DNA of 33,343 nucleotides, from the NCBI RefSeq assembly GCF_001730235.1, contig NZ_MIJF01000017.1:1-33343 (forward strand), read 5' to 3'. This stretch comes from Vulcanibacillus modesticaldus (GTDB taxonomy: Bacteria; Bacillota; Bacilli; Tepidibacillales; Tepidibacillaceae). The notes under the pieces were generated by a model. The model did not search any database, was not told where the DNA came from, and worked only from the letters and a program-made list of their open reading frames with translations. A program made the position numbers and the translations under genes. Shown piece after piece: positions 1-9,495 of this stretch. The first letter of the stretch is position 1; the number at the start of each line of letters is the position of its first letter.

Positions 1-156
1 GTTATCTAAAGAATAGGTATCTTTAACCAAATCGTATATAAAGCTAAAGTCAATTGCTTGATCTATTTTCCTAACCAAATGATCCTCTGGTACCAGATCC
101 TCTATTGATACTAATTCAACTTGAGTTCTCACATCTTCCTTACGCTTTGTTAACAT
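1..156 (-). CDS. IS1182-family transposase, N-terminal fragment cut by window edge
   Basis: The minus strand reads 52 codons from an ATG at 156-154 to the window edge. The peptide begins MLTKRKEDVRTQVELVSIED and continues with LVPEDHLVRKIDQAIDFSF and IYDLVKD. This is the characteristic start of IS1182-type DDE transposases, whose N-terminal DUF772-like region reads LVPxDHLxRKIDxxIDFSFIYDLVKD. A GGGGAG ribosome site lies at 161-166 (minus strand), five bases before the start. The catalytic DDE part lies beyond the window. The gene sits where mnmE usually follows jag, so an insertion has probably separated the two. I cannot say whether the element is intact. The family call is recognition from memory of the conserved N-terminal motif, not a search. 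Confidence 0.85.
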   Translation of the reverse strand, partial: MLTKRKEDVRTQVELVSIEDLVPEDHLVRKIDQAIDFSFIYDLVKDTYSLDN

Positions 157-191
157 ATTTCTCCCCTCACAAGATATTTATTACAATATCT

Positions 192-226
192 ATTATACAA
201 AAAAAGCTTGTAGATTTGTCTAAATA
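192..226 (-). promoter_or_regulatory. Likely promoter of the IS1182 transposase
   Basis: On the minus strand a perfect -10 TATAAT lies at 192-197. A weak -35 (TAGACA) lies about 19 bases upstream, inside the inverted repeat. The -10 is convincing; the -35 and spacing are not. Confidence 0.4.
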
Positions 227-246
227 AAGACTTTGTCTACAAGCTG

Positions 247-270
247 AAAAGTCACTGACGTGACTTTTTT
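247..270. terminator. Palindromic terminator between jag and the insertion sequence
   Basis: AAAAGTCAC (247-255) pairs with GTGACTTTT (260-268) around the loop TGAC, with a run of T on the plus side and fewer T on the minus side. It lies just past the jag stop, so it can end the jag transcript. Nearly the same hairpin occurs after guaB at 17244-17268. Confidence 0.7.
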
Positions 271-273
271 ATA

Positions 274-906
274 TTACTTCTTAGTAATAACTATTTTTCG
301 ATATGGTTCTTCCCCTTGACTGTATGTTTGTACCCTTGGATGATTCTGTAATTTAGTATGAATGATCTTTCGCTCAAGTGGAGTCATTGGCTCTAAGACT
401 ACATCTCTCCCCGTTCTGACTACTTTCTCTGCAAGTCTATTTGCCAATCTTTCTAAAGTCTGCTTCCTTCTTGAACGATAGTTTTCAGCATCTAAAATAA
501 TGCGTACCTTACTATCCTTAGTATACTTATTTGCTACAACATTTACCAAATATTGTAAAGAGTCTAAAGTCTGTCCCCTTCTACCAATCAATACGCCCAA
601 ATCTCTTCCAACTAAATTAAATAAGATATGTTCTTTTTGGTTTAATTGTTCAATCTGAACTGAGAGATTAATGGATTGAAATACATCAGATAAAAATTTC
701 TTAGCCTCATTAATAGGATTAACCTCTCTTTGAATTATTTCTACCTGAACTACTGCATCTTTCTTTCCCATCAATCCAAATAATCTTTTTCCAGGTTGTT
801 GAATGACGATAACTTCCACATTTTCTTTAGTTGTACCCAGTTTTTCTAAGGCTGAGTTTACAGCTTCTTCAACCGTCTTACCAGTAGCTATTACTTTTTC
901 CATCAT
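274..906 (-). CDS. khpB: Jag/KhpB RNA-binding protein
   Basis: A 210-residue protein with the full Jag architecture. An N-terminal Jag-N domain (about 1-50, starting MMEKVIATGKTVEEAV) is followed by a variable linker. A KH domain carries its GxxG loop in LIGRRGQTLDSLQ, and a C-terminal R3H domain contains RTGRDVVLEPM and ends near YRKIVITKK. KhpB binds RNA with its partner KhpA and influences cell-wall elongation and division in Firmicutes. Its usual neighbours are yidC upstream and mnmE downstream. Here yidC is present (gap 24 bases) but mnmE is replaced by an insertion sequence. The start has a good AAAGGAGAG ribosome site. Two adjacent ATG codons exist at the start and either may be used. 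Confidence 0.95.
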   Translation of the reverse strand: MMEKVIATGKTVEEAVNSALEKLGTTKENVEVIVIQQPGKRLFGLMGKKDAVVQVEIIQREVNPINEAKKFLSDVFQSINLSVQIEQLNQKEHILFNLVGRDLGVLIGRRGQTLDSLQYLVNVVANKYTKDSKVRIILDAENYRSRRKQTLERLANRLAEKVVRTGRDVVLEPMTPLERKIIHTKLQNHPRVQTYSQGEEPYRKIVITKK

Positions 907-930
907 AATGCTCTCCTTTATAGGTTTCTA

Positions 931-1662
931 TTATTTACTGTAAACTATTTTGCTCTGAACTATAGAGAAGATGTTTCCAATTACCCAATATAAAGCTAAA
1001 GCTGAAGGTAAACTGATACCAATAAATAAAATCATCGCAGGCATAAAGATACTCATAATCTTTTGTTGTTGAGCTGCTTGATTATTAACGCTAGTATTAG
1101 CACCACTAGATACCTTTATTTGAAGATATGTAGTTATCGCAGCTATTATTGGTAAAATATAAAATGGATCTGTTTCTCCTAACTGAATTCCTAAAAAGGT
1201 TGATGATGCTATATGTGAATTTCTCATAATCGCATGATAAAACGCTATCAAAATTGGCATTTGTATTAAAATTGGTAAGCAACCAGCTAAAGGATTAACA
1301 TTATGTTTTTGGAATAACTTCATTGTTTCTTCATTAATTTTTTGAGGGTTGTCTTTATATTTTTCTTTTATCTTATTAATTTCAGGTTGTAGCTCTTGCA
1401 TTGCTTTTGTACTTTTAATCTGAGTTATCATTAATGGTAAAACTAAAAAACGTACAATTATTGTAACAACGATAATAGATAATCCGTAATTATTGAATAA
1501 TAGTTTAGCGAAAAAATCTAACATATAAGATAATGGATATACAAAGTATTTATCCCAAATGCCACTACTAGGGTCGATAGGTGTTTCAGGACGAGCAGAA
1601 CAACCTGTGCTAAGTAATACTACTGCGAGTAGTAAAGTAAAAACTATTAACTTTTTTTTCAA
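931..1662 (-). CDS. yidC: Membrane protein insertase YidC/SpoIIIJ (lipoprotein)
   Basis: YidC/Oxa1-type insertase that puts membrane proteins into the cytoplasmic membrane, alone or with SecYEG. In Bacillus the paralogue SpoIIIJ is also needed for sigma-G activation during sporulation. I start it at the TTG at 1662-1660, because GAGGAGGAG lies five bases upstream and the next residues form a lipoprotein signal with lipobox LSTGC (Cys21). An in-frame extension upstream overlaps yidD and is not credible. This gives 243 residues. The functional core is visible: IIVRFLVLPL with the conserved hydrophilic-groove Arg71, the cytoplasmic hairpin ELQPEINKIKEKYKDNP, then NPLAGCLPILIQMPI, followed by transmembrane helices. 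It overlaps no neighbour and lies between yidD and jag. Confidence 0.95.
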   Translation of the reverse strand: MKKKLIVFTLLLAVVLLSTGCSARPETPIDPSSGIWDKYFVYPLSYMLDFFAKLLFNNYGLSIIVVTIIVRFLVLPLMITQIKSTKAMQELQPEINKIKEKYKDNPQKINEETMKLFQKHNVNPLAGCLPILIQMPILIAFYHAIMRNSHIASSTFLGIQLGETDPFYILPIIAAITTYLQIKVSSGANTSVNNQAAQQQKIMSIFMPAMILFIGISLPSALALYWVIGNIFSIVQSKIVYSK

Positions 1663-1675
1663 ATTAACTCCTCCT

Positions 1676-1912
1676 CTAAAGTTTTTCTTTCTTAGGTGGT
1701 ACTGGATCAAATCCACCAGGGTGTAAAGGATGACATTTGGCAATTCTTTTGACCGATAACCACCCGCCCTTAACCGGTCCATGAACTTCAATCGCTTCCA
1801 ATGAATAATGGGAACAAGTCGGATAAAAACGGCAAGTAGGCGGTTTCAAAGGCGAAATGAATTTTTGATAAAAACGTATTAAAAGTATAAAAAATCTTTT
1901 AATAGCAGCTAT
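1676..1912 (-). CDS. yidD: Membrane protein insertion efficiency factor YidD
   Basis: Translating the minus strand gives an uninterrupted YidD protein. It includes [20 protein letters not shown], then [20 protein letters not shown] and [14 protein letters not shown]. The three conserved cysteines are at about residues 27, 33 and 60. YidD is a small membrane-associated protein that helps YidC insertion and usually lies between rnpA and yidC, as here. The start is unusual. An in-frame TGA lies one codon before the proposed start, and no ATG, GTG or TTG occurs before the conserved region. The best-placed start is ATA at 1912-1910, seven bases after AGGGGTG, giving 78 residues ([16 protein letters not shown]). 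An ATT three codons later is the alternative. The gene is certain; the exact start is not. Confidence 0.9.
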   Translation of the reverse strand: MAAIKRFFILLIRFYQKFISPLKPPTCRFYPTCSHYSLEAIEVHGPVKGGWLSVKRIAKCHPLHPGGFDPVPPKKEKL

Positions 1913-1984
1913 GACTCAACACCCCTTAACTAAGTAACAATACTTTTTCTATTAGATAAATAATAAAAATTATATTTTTTATAT

Positions 1985-2326
1985 TTATATCAATTTAGAT
2001 TTTCGCAAGAGATCTTTAATACTCTTTTGAAACTGACTAAATTTCATATCCGCAGTAGGGTTTCGAGCAATTATTATCAAATCTTTTTGATTCTCCATCT
2101 CCAATTGATTAGCCAATGAACGAAAAGCTTCCTTAATTAAACGTTTAACCCGATTCCTAACAACAGCATTACCAATTTTTTTACTTACTGAGATGCCAAC
2201 ACGATATCTCTCTGTTTTCGAATTATCTAGAATGTATAAAACAAGTTCTCTATTGGCAACGGACTTACCATAAGTATATACTTTTTTAAAATCTTCCCTT
2301 TTTTTTAGTCGATTTTCTTTTTGCAA
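1985..2326 (-). CDS. rnpA: Ribonuclease P protein component
   Basis: A 113-residue basic protein, the protein subunit of RNase P, which removes 5' leaders from precursor tRNAs. It begins with KENRLKKREDFKKVYTYGKS. The family's RNR motif lies in GNAVVRNRVKRLIKEAFR, and the signature stretch YRVGISVSKKIG precedes it. Start is TTG at 2326-2324, with GGAGG at 2335-2339 eight bases upstream. rnpA follows rpmH as usual, but a terminator-like hairpin (2488-2512) separates them, so rnpA may be partly uncoupled from rpmH. The leader at 2380-2400 can form a short hairpin containing an extra GGAGG-like site. Length and order are normal for the family. Confidence 0.96.
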   Translation of the reverse strand: MQKENRLKKREDFKKVYTYGKSVANRELVLYILDNSKTERYRVGISVSKKIGNAVVRNRVKRLIKEAFRSLANQLEMENQKDLIIIARNPTADMKFSQFQKSIKDLLRKSKLI

Positions 2327-2487
2327 CTACATAACCTCCACACAGTTAAAATCATTAGAAAAATTACCCCTATGTGGAAGTATATCTGAATACCTCCTGT
2401 AATAAACCTATTTTAACATATCATTAATCTAAAATATTAAAAAAACTTAAAATTTTTTACATAAATCATAAGATACTTAACCTAGTT

Positions 2488-2512
2488 AAAAAAAAAGACC
2501 ACAAATGTGGCC
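2488..2512 (-). terminator. Terminator after rpmH
   Basis: On the minus strand GGCCAC pairs with GTGGTC around a four-base loop (about 2497-2512), followed directly by a long run of T. It lies three bases past the rpmH stop and before rnpA, so it can end or attenuate the rpmH transcript. Confidence 0.7.
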
Positions 2513-2514
2513 TA

Positions 2515-2649
2515 CTATGCAGATAAAATTTTTCTACCTTTTCTACGGCGGGCGCTTAAAACCTTCCGGCCATTTTTAGTACTCATTCTTTTACGGAATC
2601 CATGTACCTTGCTTCTCTTACGAACATTTGGTTGAAATGTTGGTTTCAT
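2515..2649 (-). CDS. rpmH: 50S ribosomal protein L34
   Basis: A 44-residue, very basic protein starting [20 protein letters not shown] and ending RKGRKILSA, which is the universal L34 pattern with the conserved HGFRxRM and GRxVLxxRRxKGR blocks. It is a structural protein of the large ribosomal subunit. It was too short for a routine ORF list, but the match is complete. The ATG at 2649 has a GA-rich ribosome site upstream (minus strand GAGGGGGTGG). It faces away from dnaA, with the upstream half of oriC between them, which is the standard Bacteria arrangement. Confidence 0.97.
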   Translation of the reverse strand: MKPTFQPNVRKRSKVHGFRKRMSTKNGRKVLSARRRKGRKILSA

Positions 2650-2720
2650 ATATTCCACCCCCTCTTGAGGATCAAGATTATCTAATAAAGACTAATTACG
2701 CCATTTTTCGATACTGATTA

Positions 2721-2750
2721 ATTTTATCAATAATTAATTATCTATGTCAA
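2721..2750 (-). promoter_or_regulatory. Sigma-A promoter of rpmH
   Basis: Minus strand: TTGACA at 2745-2750, an 18-base spacer, and TAAAAT at 2721-2726. It points into rpmH and lies about 70 bases upstream of its start codon. Confidence 0.65.
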
Positions 2751-2766
2751 GAAGCGACAAGTAATT

Positions 2767-3106
2767 TTATCTACATAATTAACTTAGCCTACAAACCATT
2801 TTATCCACAATCGTTCATCATATATTCCAACAATTTAACTTGGACTGTGGATAATAAAAAATTAAGATACCCTTTTTCGACATTGAATCTACAATTTATC
2901 CACAAAATATAGTGTTGTGAATAACCATTACACACAACTTGTAGTTATTGTTAATAAACCTAAGAAAACCATTGATTATACTGACTTTATTTGATATCAT
3001 GTTTTTGATTCGAATATGTGGATATTCTACTTTATTATAAAAAATATCCACAACACGTGGATAAAATTGTGGACAGTTTATCCTTGTTGTGGATTTTTTA
3101 TTCACA
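2767..3106. other. Upstream half of oriC: DnaA-box cluster
   Basis: The gene-free stretch between rpmH and dnaA is AT-rich and full of DnaA boxes. Perfect TTATCCACA or its complement occurs at 2801-2809 (+), 2846-2854 (-) and 2896-2904 (+). Single-mismatch copies occur at 2767-2775 (+), 2916-2924 (-), 3017-3025 (-), 3044-3052 (+), 3056-3064 (-) and 3098-3106 (+). Weaker ones lie at 3068-3076, 3078-3086 and 3088-3096. The position next to dnaA and the box density match the incA/incB part of Bacillus-type origins. The boxes near 3044-3106 are close enough to the dnaA start to allow autoregulation (inference). Confidence 0.92.
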
Positions 3107-3170
3107 AAATTAGATAATAACCGACAATTATCAACAATAAATTTATTGAAAAGTTTTTAGGGGGCCTACC

Positions 3171-4526
3171 GTGGAACAGTTAGATACTTTATGGAATAAA
3201 GTTTTATCCATTATTGAAACCAAGCTAAGTAAACCAAGTTTTGAAACATGGTTAAAATCAACAAAAGTATATTCATTAGTCGATAATACTATTACTATAA
3301 TCGCCCCTAATGAATTTGCTAGAGACTGGCTTGATTCCCGCTATTCTGCTTTGATTCAAGATACGTTACATGAAGTTGTTGGGGAGCGATTAAATGTAAA
3401 ATTTACTATTCCGGTAAATAATTCAGCTATTGAAGGATATTCAGAAAAAAAACCTTCTAAACCGGATAACTCTTCTAATAATAATGATCATCATTCAGGA
3501 ACCAAAGCAATCTTGAATCCTAAATACACTTTCGACACATTTGTAATCGGTTCTGGAAATAGATTCGCGCATGCTGCATCATTGGCTGTTGCAGAAGCCC
3601 CAGCAAAAGCATATAACCCTCTTTTTATATATGGTGGAGTAGGACTTGGAAAAACCCATCTAATGCATGCAATTGGACATTATGTGATTCAACATAATGA
3701 AAATGCTAAAGTTTTATATATTTCTTCAGAAAAATTCACTAATGAATTTATCAATTCTATTCGAGATAATAAGACAGTAGAATTCCGTAATAAGTACAGA
3801 AATATAGATATCCTTTTAATCGATGATATTCAATTCTTGGCTGGAAAAGAACAAACCCAAGAAGAATTTTTCCATACATTTAATGCCTTACATGAAGCAA
3901 ATAAACAAATTATTATCTCTAGTGATCGTCCACCAAAAGAAATACCAACTTTAGAAGACCGTCTTCGTTCGAGATTTGAATGGGGATTAATTACAGATAT
4001 TCAGCCACCAGATTTAGAAACTAGGATAGCTATCTTAAAGAAAAAAGCTAAAGCGGAAAATTTAGATATTCCTAATGAGGTATTAAATTACATCGCTAAT
4101 CAAATCGATACCAATATTAGAGAACTTGAGGGAGCTTTAATAAGGGTAGTTGCTTACTCATCCTTAATAAATAAGGACATGAGTGCGGAATTAGCAGCCG
4201 AAGCTTTAAAAGATATCATCCCCTCATCTAAACCGAAAGTAGTTACAATAAATAGTATACAAAAAATAGTTGCCGAGCATTTTAATTTAAAGCCAGAAGA
4301 TTTGACAGGTAAAAAACGAACTAAATCTGTTGCATTTCCAAGACAAGTAGCAATGTATTTAGTCAGAGAACTTACCGATTATTCTTTGCCAAAGATTGGG
4401 GAAGAATTTGGTGGTAGAGATCATTCAACAGTAATCCATGCTTATGATAAAATTACAAACCAATTAAAAAATGATTCCGTTTTAGAGAAAACGATAAAAA
4501 CTTTAATTGAAAAAATCAAAAATTAA
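3171..4526 (+). CDS. dnaA: Chromosomal replication initiator DnaA
   Basis: A 451-residue initiator that binds DnaA boxes, oligomerises with ATP and opens the origin. Domain I covers about 1-82 ([10 protein letters not shown] region). A short linker rich in Ser, Asn and His spans about 95-112. The AAA+ domain has Walker [10 protein letters not shown] at 155-163 and Walker [13 protein letters not shown]. The C-terminal DNA-binding domain IV carries the signature [15 protein letters not shown], which reads the box. The start is GTG, with AGGGGG at 3159-3164 upstream. It is flanked on both sides by DnaA boxes, consistent with a bipartite origin and self-regulation. Length and motifs are normal. 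Confidence 0.99.
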   Translation: MEQLDTLWNKVLSIIETKLSKPSFETWLKSTKVYSLVDNTITIIAPNEFARDWLDSRYSALIQDTLHEVVGERLNVKFTIPVNNSAIEGYSEKKPSKPDNSSNNNDHHSGTKAILNPKYTFDTFVIGSGNRFAHAASLAVAEAPAKAYNPLFIYGGVGLGKTHLMHAIGHYVIQHNENAKVLYISSEKFTNEFINSIRDNKTVEFRNKYRNIDILLIDDIQFLAGKEQTQEEFFHTFNALHEANKQIIISSDRPPKEIPTLEDRLRSRFEWGLITDIQPPDLETRIAILKKKAKAENLDIPNEVLNYIANQIDTNIRELEGALIRVVAYSSLINKDMSAELAAEALKDIIPSSKPKVVTINSIQKIVAEHFNLKPEDLTGKKRTKSVAFPRQVAMYLVRELTDYSLPKIGEEFGGRDHSTVIHAYDKITNQLKNDSVLEKTIKTLIEKIKN

Positions 4527-4562
4527 TCGTTATTTATTAATAATTTTTCTCTAAGAAATAGT

Positions 4563-4740
4563 TGTGGATATTTTAAAAAATGAAGTGTAAGTTATAAACA
4601 AATTATTAACATGTTAATAATCGATAGTTATTAGCTATTTTCAAGTTATTCACATGTTAACATCTTCTATTACTATGACTAAAAAAAAATAAAATATTAA
4701 TTATATGCTCAATGAAATTAAATTATTCTAATTTTATGGA
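4563..4740 (+). other. Downstream half of oriC with DnaA boxes, DnaA-trio-like triplets and AT-rich unwinding region
   Basis: The dnaA-dnaN gap contains TGTGGATAT (4563-4571), TTATAAACA (4592-4600) and TTATTCACA (4646-4654). Nine bases after the last box come CTT CTA TTA CTA (4664-4675). Their complement read 3' to 5' is GAA GAT AAT GAT, fitting the DnaA-trio rule 3'-(G/A)A(T/A)-5' described for the Bacillus subtilis origin. An almost pure A/T stretch follows to the dnaN ribosome site. The order box, trio, AT-rich element is that of the known unwinding region; the assignment here is by analogy. Confidence 0.75.
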
Positions 4741-4748
4741 GGAAAATT

Positions 4749-5885
4749 ATGCATTTCACAATAAAGAAGAGCCATTTAGTAGATGCTCTATCTCATGTAA
4801 ATAAAGCTGTTTCTGCAAAAAACGCTATCTCAATTTTAACAGGTATAAAATTTGAAATTAGCAATGATGGTTTAACGTTGACCGGAAGTGATTCTGACAT
4901 ATCTATTCAAATCTTCATACCCTCTGTTTTAAATGAAGATGAAATAGTACAAATTTTTGAACCTGGCAAAATTGTCTTACCAAAATACACATTTGAAATC
5001 ATTAAAAAATTACCAAATGATGAGATAGAATTTAAAATAGTCGATCATTTAACTGTATTAATTAAATCCGGTTCATCTGAATTTAGATTGATAGGATTTG
5101 AAGCAGAGGAGTACCCAGAATTACCTCAAATTGATCAAAAAGATATTTTCACTATCCAGGGTAAATTATTGAAAACAATGATTATCCAAACAATATTTGC
5201 TGTTTCAACAAAAGAAAGTAGACCGATTTTAACTGGAGTACTTTGGAATCTTAATGGACAAAACTTAAAGTTTGTAGCTACTGATTCTCATCGTTTAGCA
5301 ATAAGAGAAAGTACGGTTGAAAATCCTATGGGATTGTCCTTTAACAATGTTGTTATTCCGGGTAAATCATTAAATGAGTTAAGCAAAATACTTGATGATC
5401 ATCAAGTACCAGTGGAAGTAATCGTAACGGATCATCAGTTATTTGTTAAAATTGACAATCTAGTATTCTTTTCCAGACTTTTGGATGGAACCTATCCTGA
5501 TATTTCGCGTATAATTCCTGAAAAAGGGAAAACTAAGATTAGAGTGCAAACAAAAGAAATTCTAGATGCTATTGAAAGGGTAGCGTTAATAGCTAAAGAT
5601 GCCAAAAACAATATCGTTAAATTAACGACTTTAGATAATCAATTATTAGAAATATCATCTAACTCCTTGGAAACTGGCAAAGCCAATGAGCAAATACTGG
5701 CTAAGGAATTAACGGGAGAACCAATCAAAATATCTTTTAACGCTAAATATACAATTGATGCCTTAAAAACGATTGATAGTCAAGAAATAGATATTGAATT
5801 TACAGGAGCATTGAGTCCATTTGTGATCAAACCAGTAGATCATGATAGAATGCTACACCTTATTCTTCCAATAAGGACATATTAG
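4749..5885 (+). CDS. dnaN: DNA polymerase III beta subunit (sliding clamp)
   Basis: A 378-residue beta clamp, which forms a dimeric ring that tethers the replicative polymerase and many repair proteins to DNA. It begins MHFTIKKSHLVDALSHVNKA and shows the three repeated clamp domains. Conserved blocks include TGIKFEIS, ATDSHRLAIRE and the C-terminal MLHLILPIRTY, which forms part of the peptide-binding pocket. The start has ATGGAGGAAAATT before it. It follows dnaA across the downstream half of oriC and is followed closely by yaaA. Length is normal. Confidence 0.98.
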   Translation: MHFTIKKSHLVDALSHVNKAVSAKNAISILTGIKFEISNDGLTLTGSDSDISIQIFIPSVLNEDEIVQIFEPGKIVLPKYTFEIIKKLPNDEIEFKIVDHLTVLIKSGSSEFRLIGFEAEEYPELPQIDQKDIFTIQGKLLKTMIIQTIFAVSTKESRPILTGVLWNLNGQNLKFVATDSHRLAIRESTVENPMGLSFNNVVIPGKSLNELSKILDDHQVPVEVIVTDHQLFVKIDNLVFFSRLLDGTYPDISRIIPEKGKTKIRVQTKEILDAIERVALIAKDAKNNIVKLTTLDNQLLEISSNSLETGKANEQILAKELTGEPIKISFNAKYTIDALKTIDSQEIDIEFTGALSPFVIKPVDHDRMLHLILPIRTY

Positions 5886-5910
5886 TCCCATGCTAAAGGA
5901 GATAGGAAAG

Positions 5911-6126
5911 ATGAAAGAAGTCTTCATTGATACTGAATACATTACTTTAGGACAACTCCTCAAACATATGGATTTTATTCAGTCCGGCGGACAAGCAAAA
6001 TATTTTTTAGCAGAAAACAAGGTTTACGTTAATGACCAGGTGGAAGATAGAAGAGGAAGAAAATTATATCCAGAAGATATTATTAATGTTCAAGATATGC
6101 TGTTGAAGATTAAAAAATCAATTTAG
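5911..6126 (+). CDS. yaaA: S4-domain RNA-binding protein YaaA
   Basis: A small S4-fold protein of the YaaA/RlbA group, always found between dnaN and recF in Bacillota. The S4 core is clear: TEYITLGQLLKHMDFIQSGG, then KVYVNDQVEDRRGRKLYPED. I chose the ATG at 5911 (71 residues) because AAAGGAG ends nine bases upstream; the earlier in-frame ATG at 5890 has no ribosome site. S4 domains bind structured RNA, and a ribosome-related role is suspected for the family, but its substrate is not established. The recF ribosome site overlaps its stop, suggesting translational coupling. Confidence 0.92.
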   Translation: MKEVFIDTEYITLGQLLKHMDFIQSGGQAKYFLAENKVYVNDQVEDRRGRKLYPEDIINVQDMLLKIKKSI

Positions 6127-6139
6127 GAGAAATTAAGTA

Positions 6140-7261
6140 ATGTTTATTGAAAATCTCCAACTTAAAAATTATCGTAACTACAATGATTTAGATTTATCTT
6201 TTGATCGACAAATCAATATCTTTCAGGGAAATAACGCGCAGGGAAAAACGAATATTTTAGAGGCCTTATATTTGTTAGCTTTGGCCAAATCCCATAGAAC
6301 TTCAAAAGAAAAAGAATTGATCCGATGGGGCAATTCTTTTTCTGTCGTTAAAGGTTCCTTTAAAACGAGGAGAGGAAATCTAAATTTAGAGGTTCAACTG
6401 ACTCCCAAAGGGAAAAAAGTAAAGGTTAATCAGCTAGAAAAAAGAAAATTAAGCGAATATATTGGTATGCTTAATGTTGTCATGTTTGGACCCGAAGACC
6501 TATCGTTGGTAAAAGGTAGTCCCCAGTATCGTAGAAAATTTCTTGATATTGAAATTGGACAGGTCAGCCCGTCATATCTATACCATCTTTCCCAATATCA
6601 AAAGGTTATCCGCCACCGAAACAATTATTTAAAAGAGATTACAAATAGTGGGGAAAACAGTGTAGAGTTACTAGAGATTTGGGACATTCAACTTATAGAA
6701 CATGGGACTAAAGTTATTTTAAAGCGAATTAATTTTTTGAGACAATTAGAAAAATGGGCTAAAAATATCCATTCAAACATTACAGATAATAGGGAAGTTT
6801 TATCTATTCTGTACAAATCTTCACTATCCTTAGAAGATGGTTCATTACGAGAATCTGATATAATGGAACAATATAAAAATAATTTGCTTAAACTTAGGCA
6901 ACAAGAAATATATCGAGGAACAACTCTTATAGGACCACATAGAGATGACCTAGAATTTTTCATCAATCAAGTTGATGTTCAATCGTTTGGCTCGCAAGGT
7001 CAACAACGGACGACAGCACTTTCACTCAAATTAGCTGAGATTGAGTTGATAAATGAAGAAGTAGGCGAATATCCAATCTTATTACTTGATGATGTTTTGT
7101 CAGAATTAGATGCAATACGTCAGACTCAGTTGATTCAAACGATCGAGGATAAGGTTCAAACGATCATTACAACAACGAGTATAGATAGCATAGATATTAA
7201 CACCTTAAAAAGGTCGGCACTTTATCATGTTGAAGCTGGAAAAGTGAAAATTGGGAATTGA
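6140..7261 (+). CDS. recF: DNA replication and repair protein RecF
   Basis: A 373-residue SMC-like ATPase that loads RecA at gaps together with RecO and RecR. recR is also in this window, at 29741. Walker A is GNNAQGKTN, with Lys36 and Thr37. The ABC-type signature region is FGSQGQQRTTALSLKLAE and Walker B is YPILLLDDVLSELDA. The N-terminus FIENLQLKNYRNYNDLDLSF is typical. The ribosome site AGGAGA overlaps the yaaA stop, and remB follows within about a dozen bases, so yaaA-recF-remB form a tight unit. Length and motifs are those of a functional protein. Confidence 0.98.
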   Translation: MFIENLQLKNYRNYNDLDLSFDRQINIFQGNNAQGKTNILEALYLLALAKSHRTSKEKELIRWGNSFSVVKGSFKTRRGNLNLEVQLTPKGKKVKVNQLEKRKLSEYIGMLNVVMFGPEDLSLVKGSPQYRRKFLDIEIGQVSPSYLYHLSQYQKVIRHRNNYLKEITNSGENSVELLEIWDIQLIEHGTKVILKRINFLRQLEKWAKNIHSNITDNREVLSILYKSSLSLEDGSLRESDIMEQYKNNLLKLRQQEIYRGTTLIGPHRDDLEFFINQVDVQSFGSQGQQRTTALSLKLAEIELINEEVGEYPILLLDDVLSELDAIRQTQLIQTIEDKVQTIITTTSIDSIDINTLKRSALYHVEAGKVKIGN

Positions 7262-7272
7262 GGTGAATGTTT

Positions 7273-7506
7273 ATGTTTATTCCAATAGGTGGTGAAGTAG
7301 TTGTTAGTACGAAAGATATTGTGGCGATAATTGATGCAAATGAGGTAAATGTCAAAAATAATATTTTATTTATTGAGAAAGTAGAAAATGATAAGCAAGT
7401 GGAAAAAATAACAACTGATGATATAAAATCTTTCGTGATAACTAATGACAAGGTTTATTATTCACCTATTTCAATATCAACATTAAAAAGAAGAGCGAAT
7501 TATTAA
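7273..7506 (+). CDS. remB: RemB/YaaB family protein (DUF370-like)
   Basis: A 77-residue protein equivalent to Bacillus subtilis YaaB/RemB, an extracellular-matrix regulatory protein related to the DNA-binding RemA family. The family pattern is visible as FIPIGGEVVVSTKDIVAIID and, near the end, KVYYSPISISTLKRRAN. The ATG at 7273 is preferred because GAGGTG at 7260-7265 lies seven bases upstream; the ATG at 7267 is too close to it. The position between recF and gyrB is the same as in Bacillus. DNA binding is expected from RemA, but the function of RemB is poorly defined. Confidence 0.9.
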   Translation: MFIPIGGEVVVSTKDIVAIIDANEVNVKNNILFIEKVENDKQVEKITTDDIKSFVITNDKVYYSPISISTLKRRANY

Positions 7507-7537
7507 TTTATATTTATTTTGGATAAGAAATGGATAA

Positions 7538-9472
<1,935 letters not shown>

Positions 9473-9495
9473 TAACAGGGGATGGAGGCAATAGT

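Larger units (their letters stand above)
1..246 (-). mobile_element. Left part of an IS1182-type insertion sequence
   Basis: The transposase fragment (1-156) and its upstream region form one end of an insertion sequence. An inverted repeat, AGCTTGTAGA at 205-214 and TCTACAAGCT at 236-245, lies just upstream of the promoter and may be the element's terminal or subterminal repeat. The other end is outside the window, so the outer boundary and target duplication cannot be set; 246 is the last base before the jag-side terminator hairpin. Confidence 0.55.

Noticed and set aside
1663-1791. N-terminal extension of yidC in the same frame
   Set aside because: It overlaps yidD in another frame, lacks a ribosome site and would hide the lipoprotein signal; GAGGAGGAG and TTG mark the real start at 1662.
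2896-3105. Minus-strand frame of 69 codons in oriC
   Set aside because: It covers the DnaA-box array and has no ribosome site or family resemblance.
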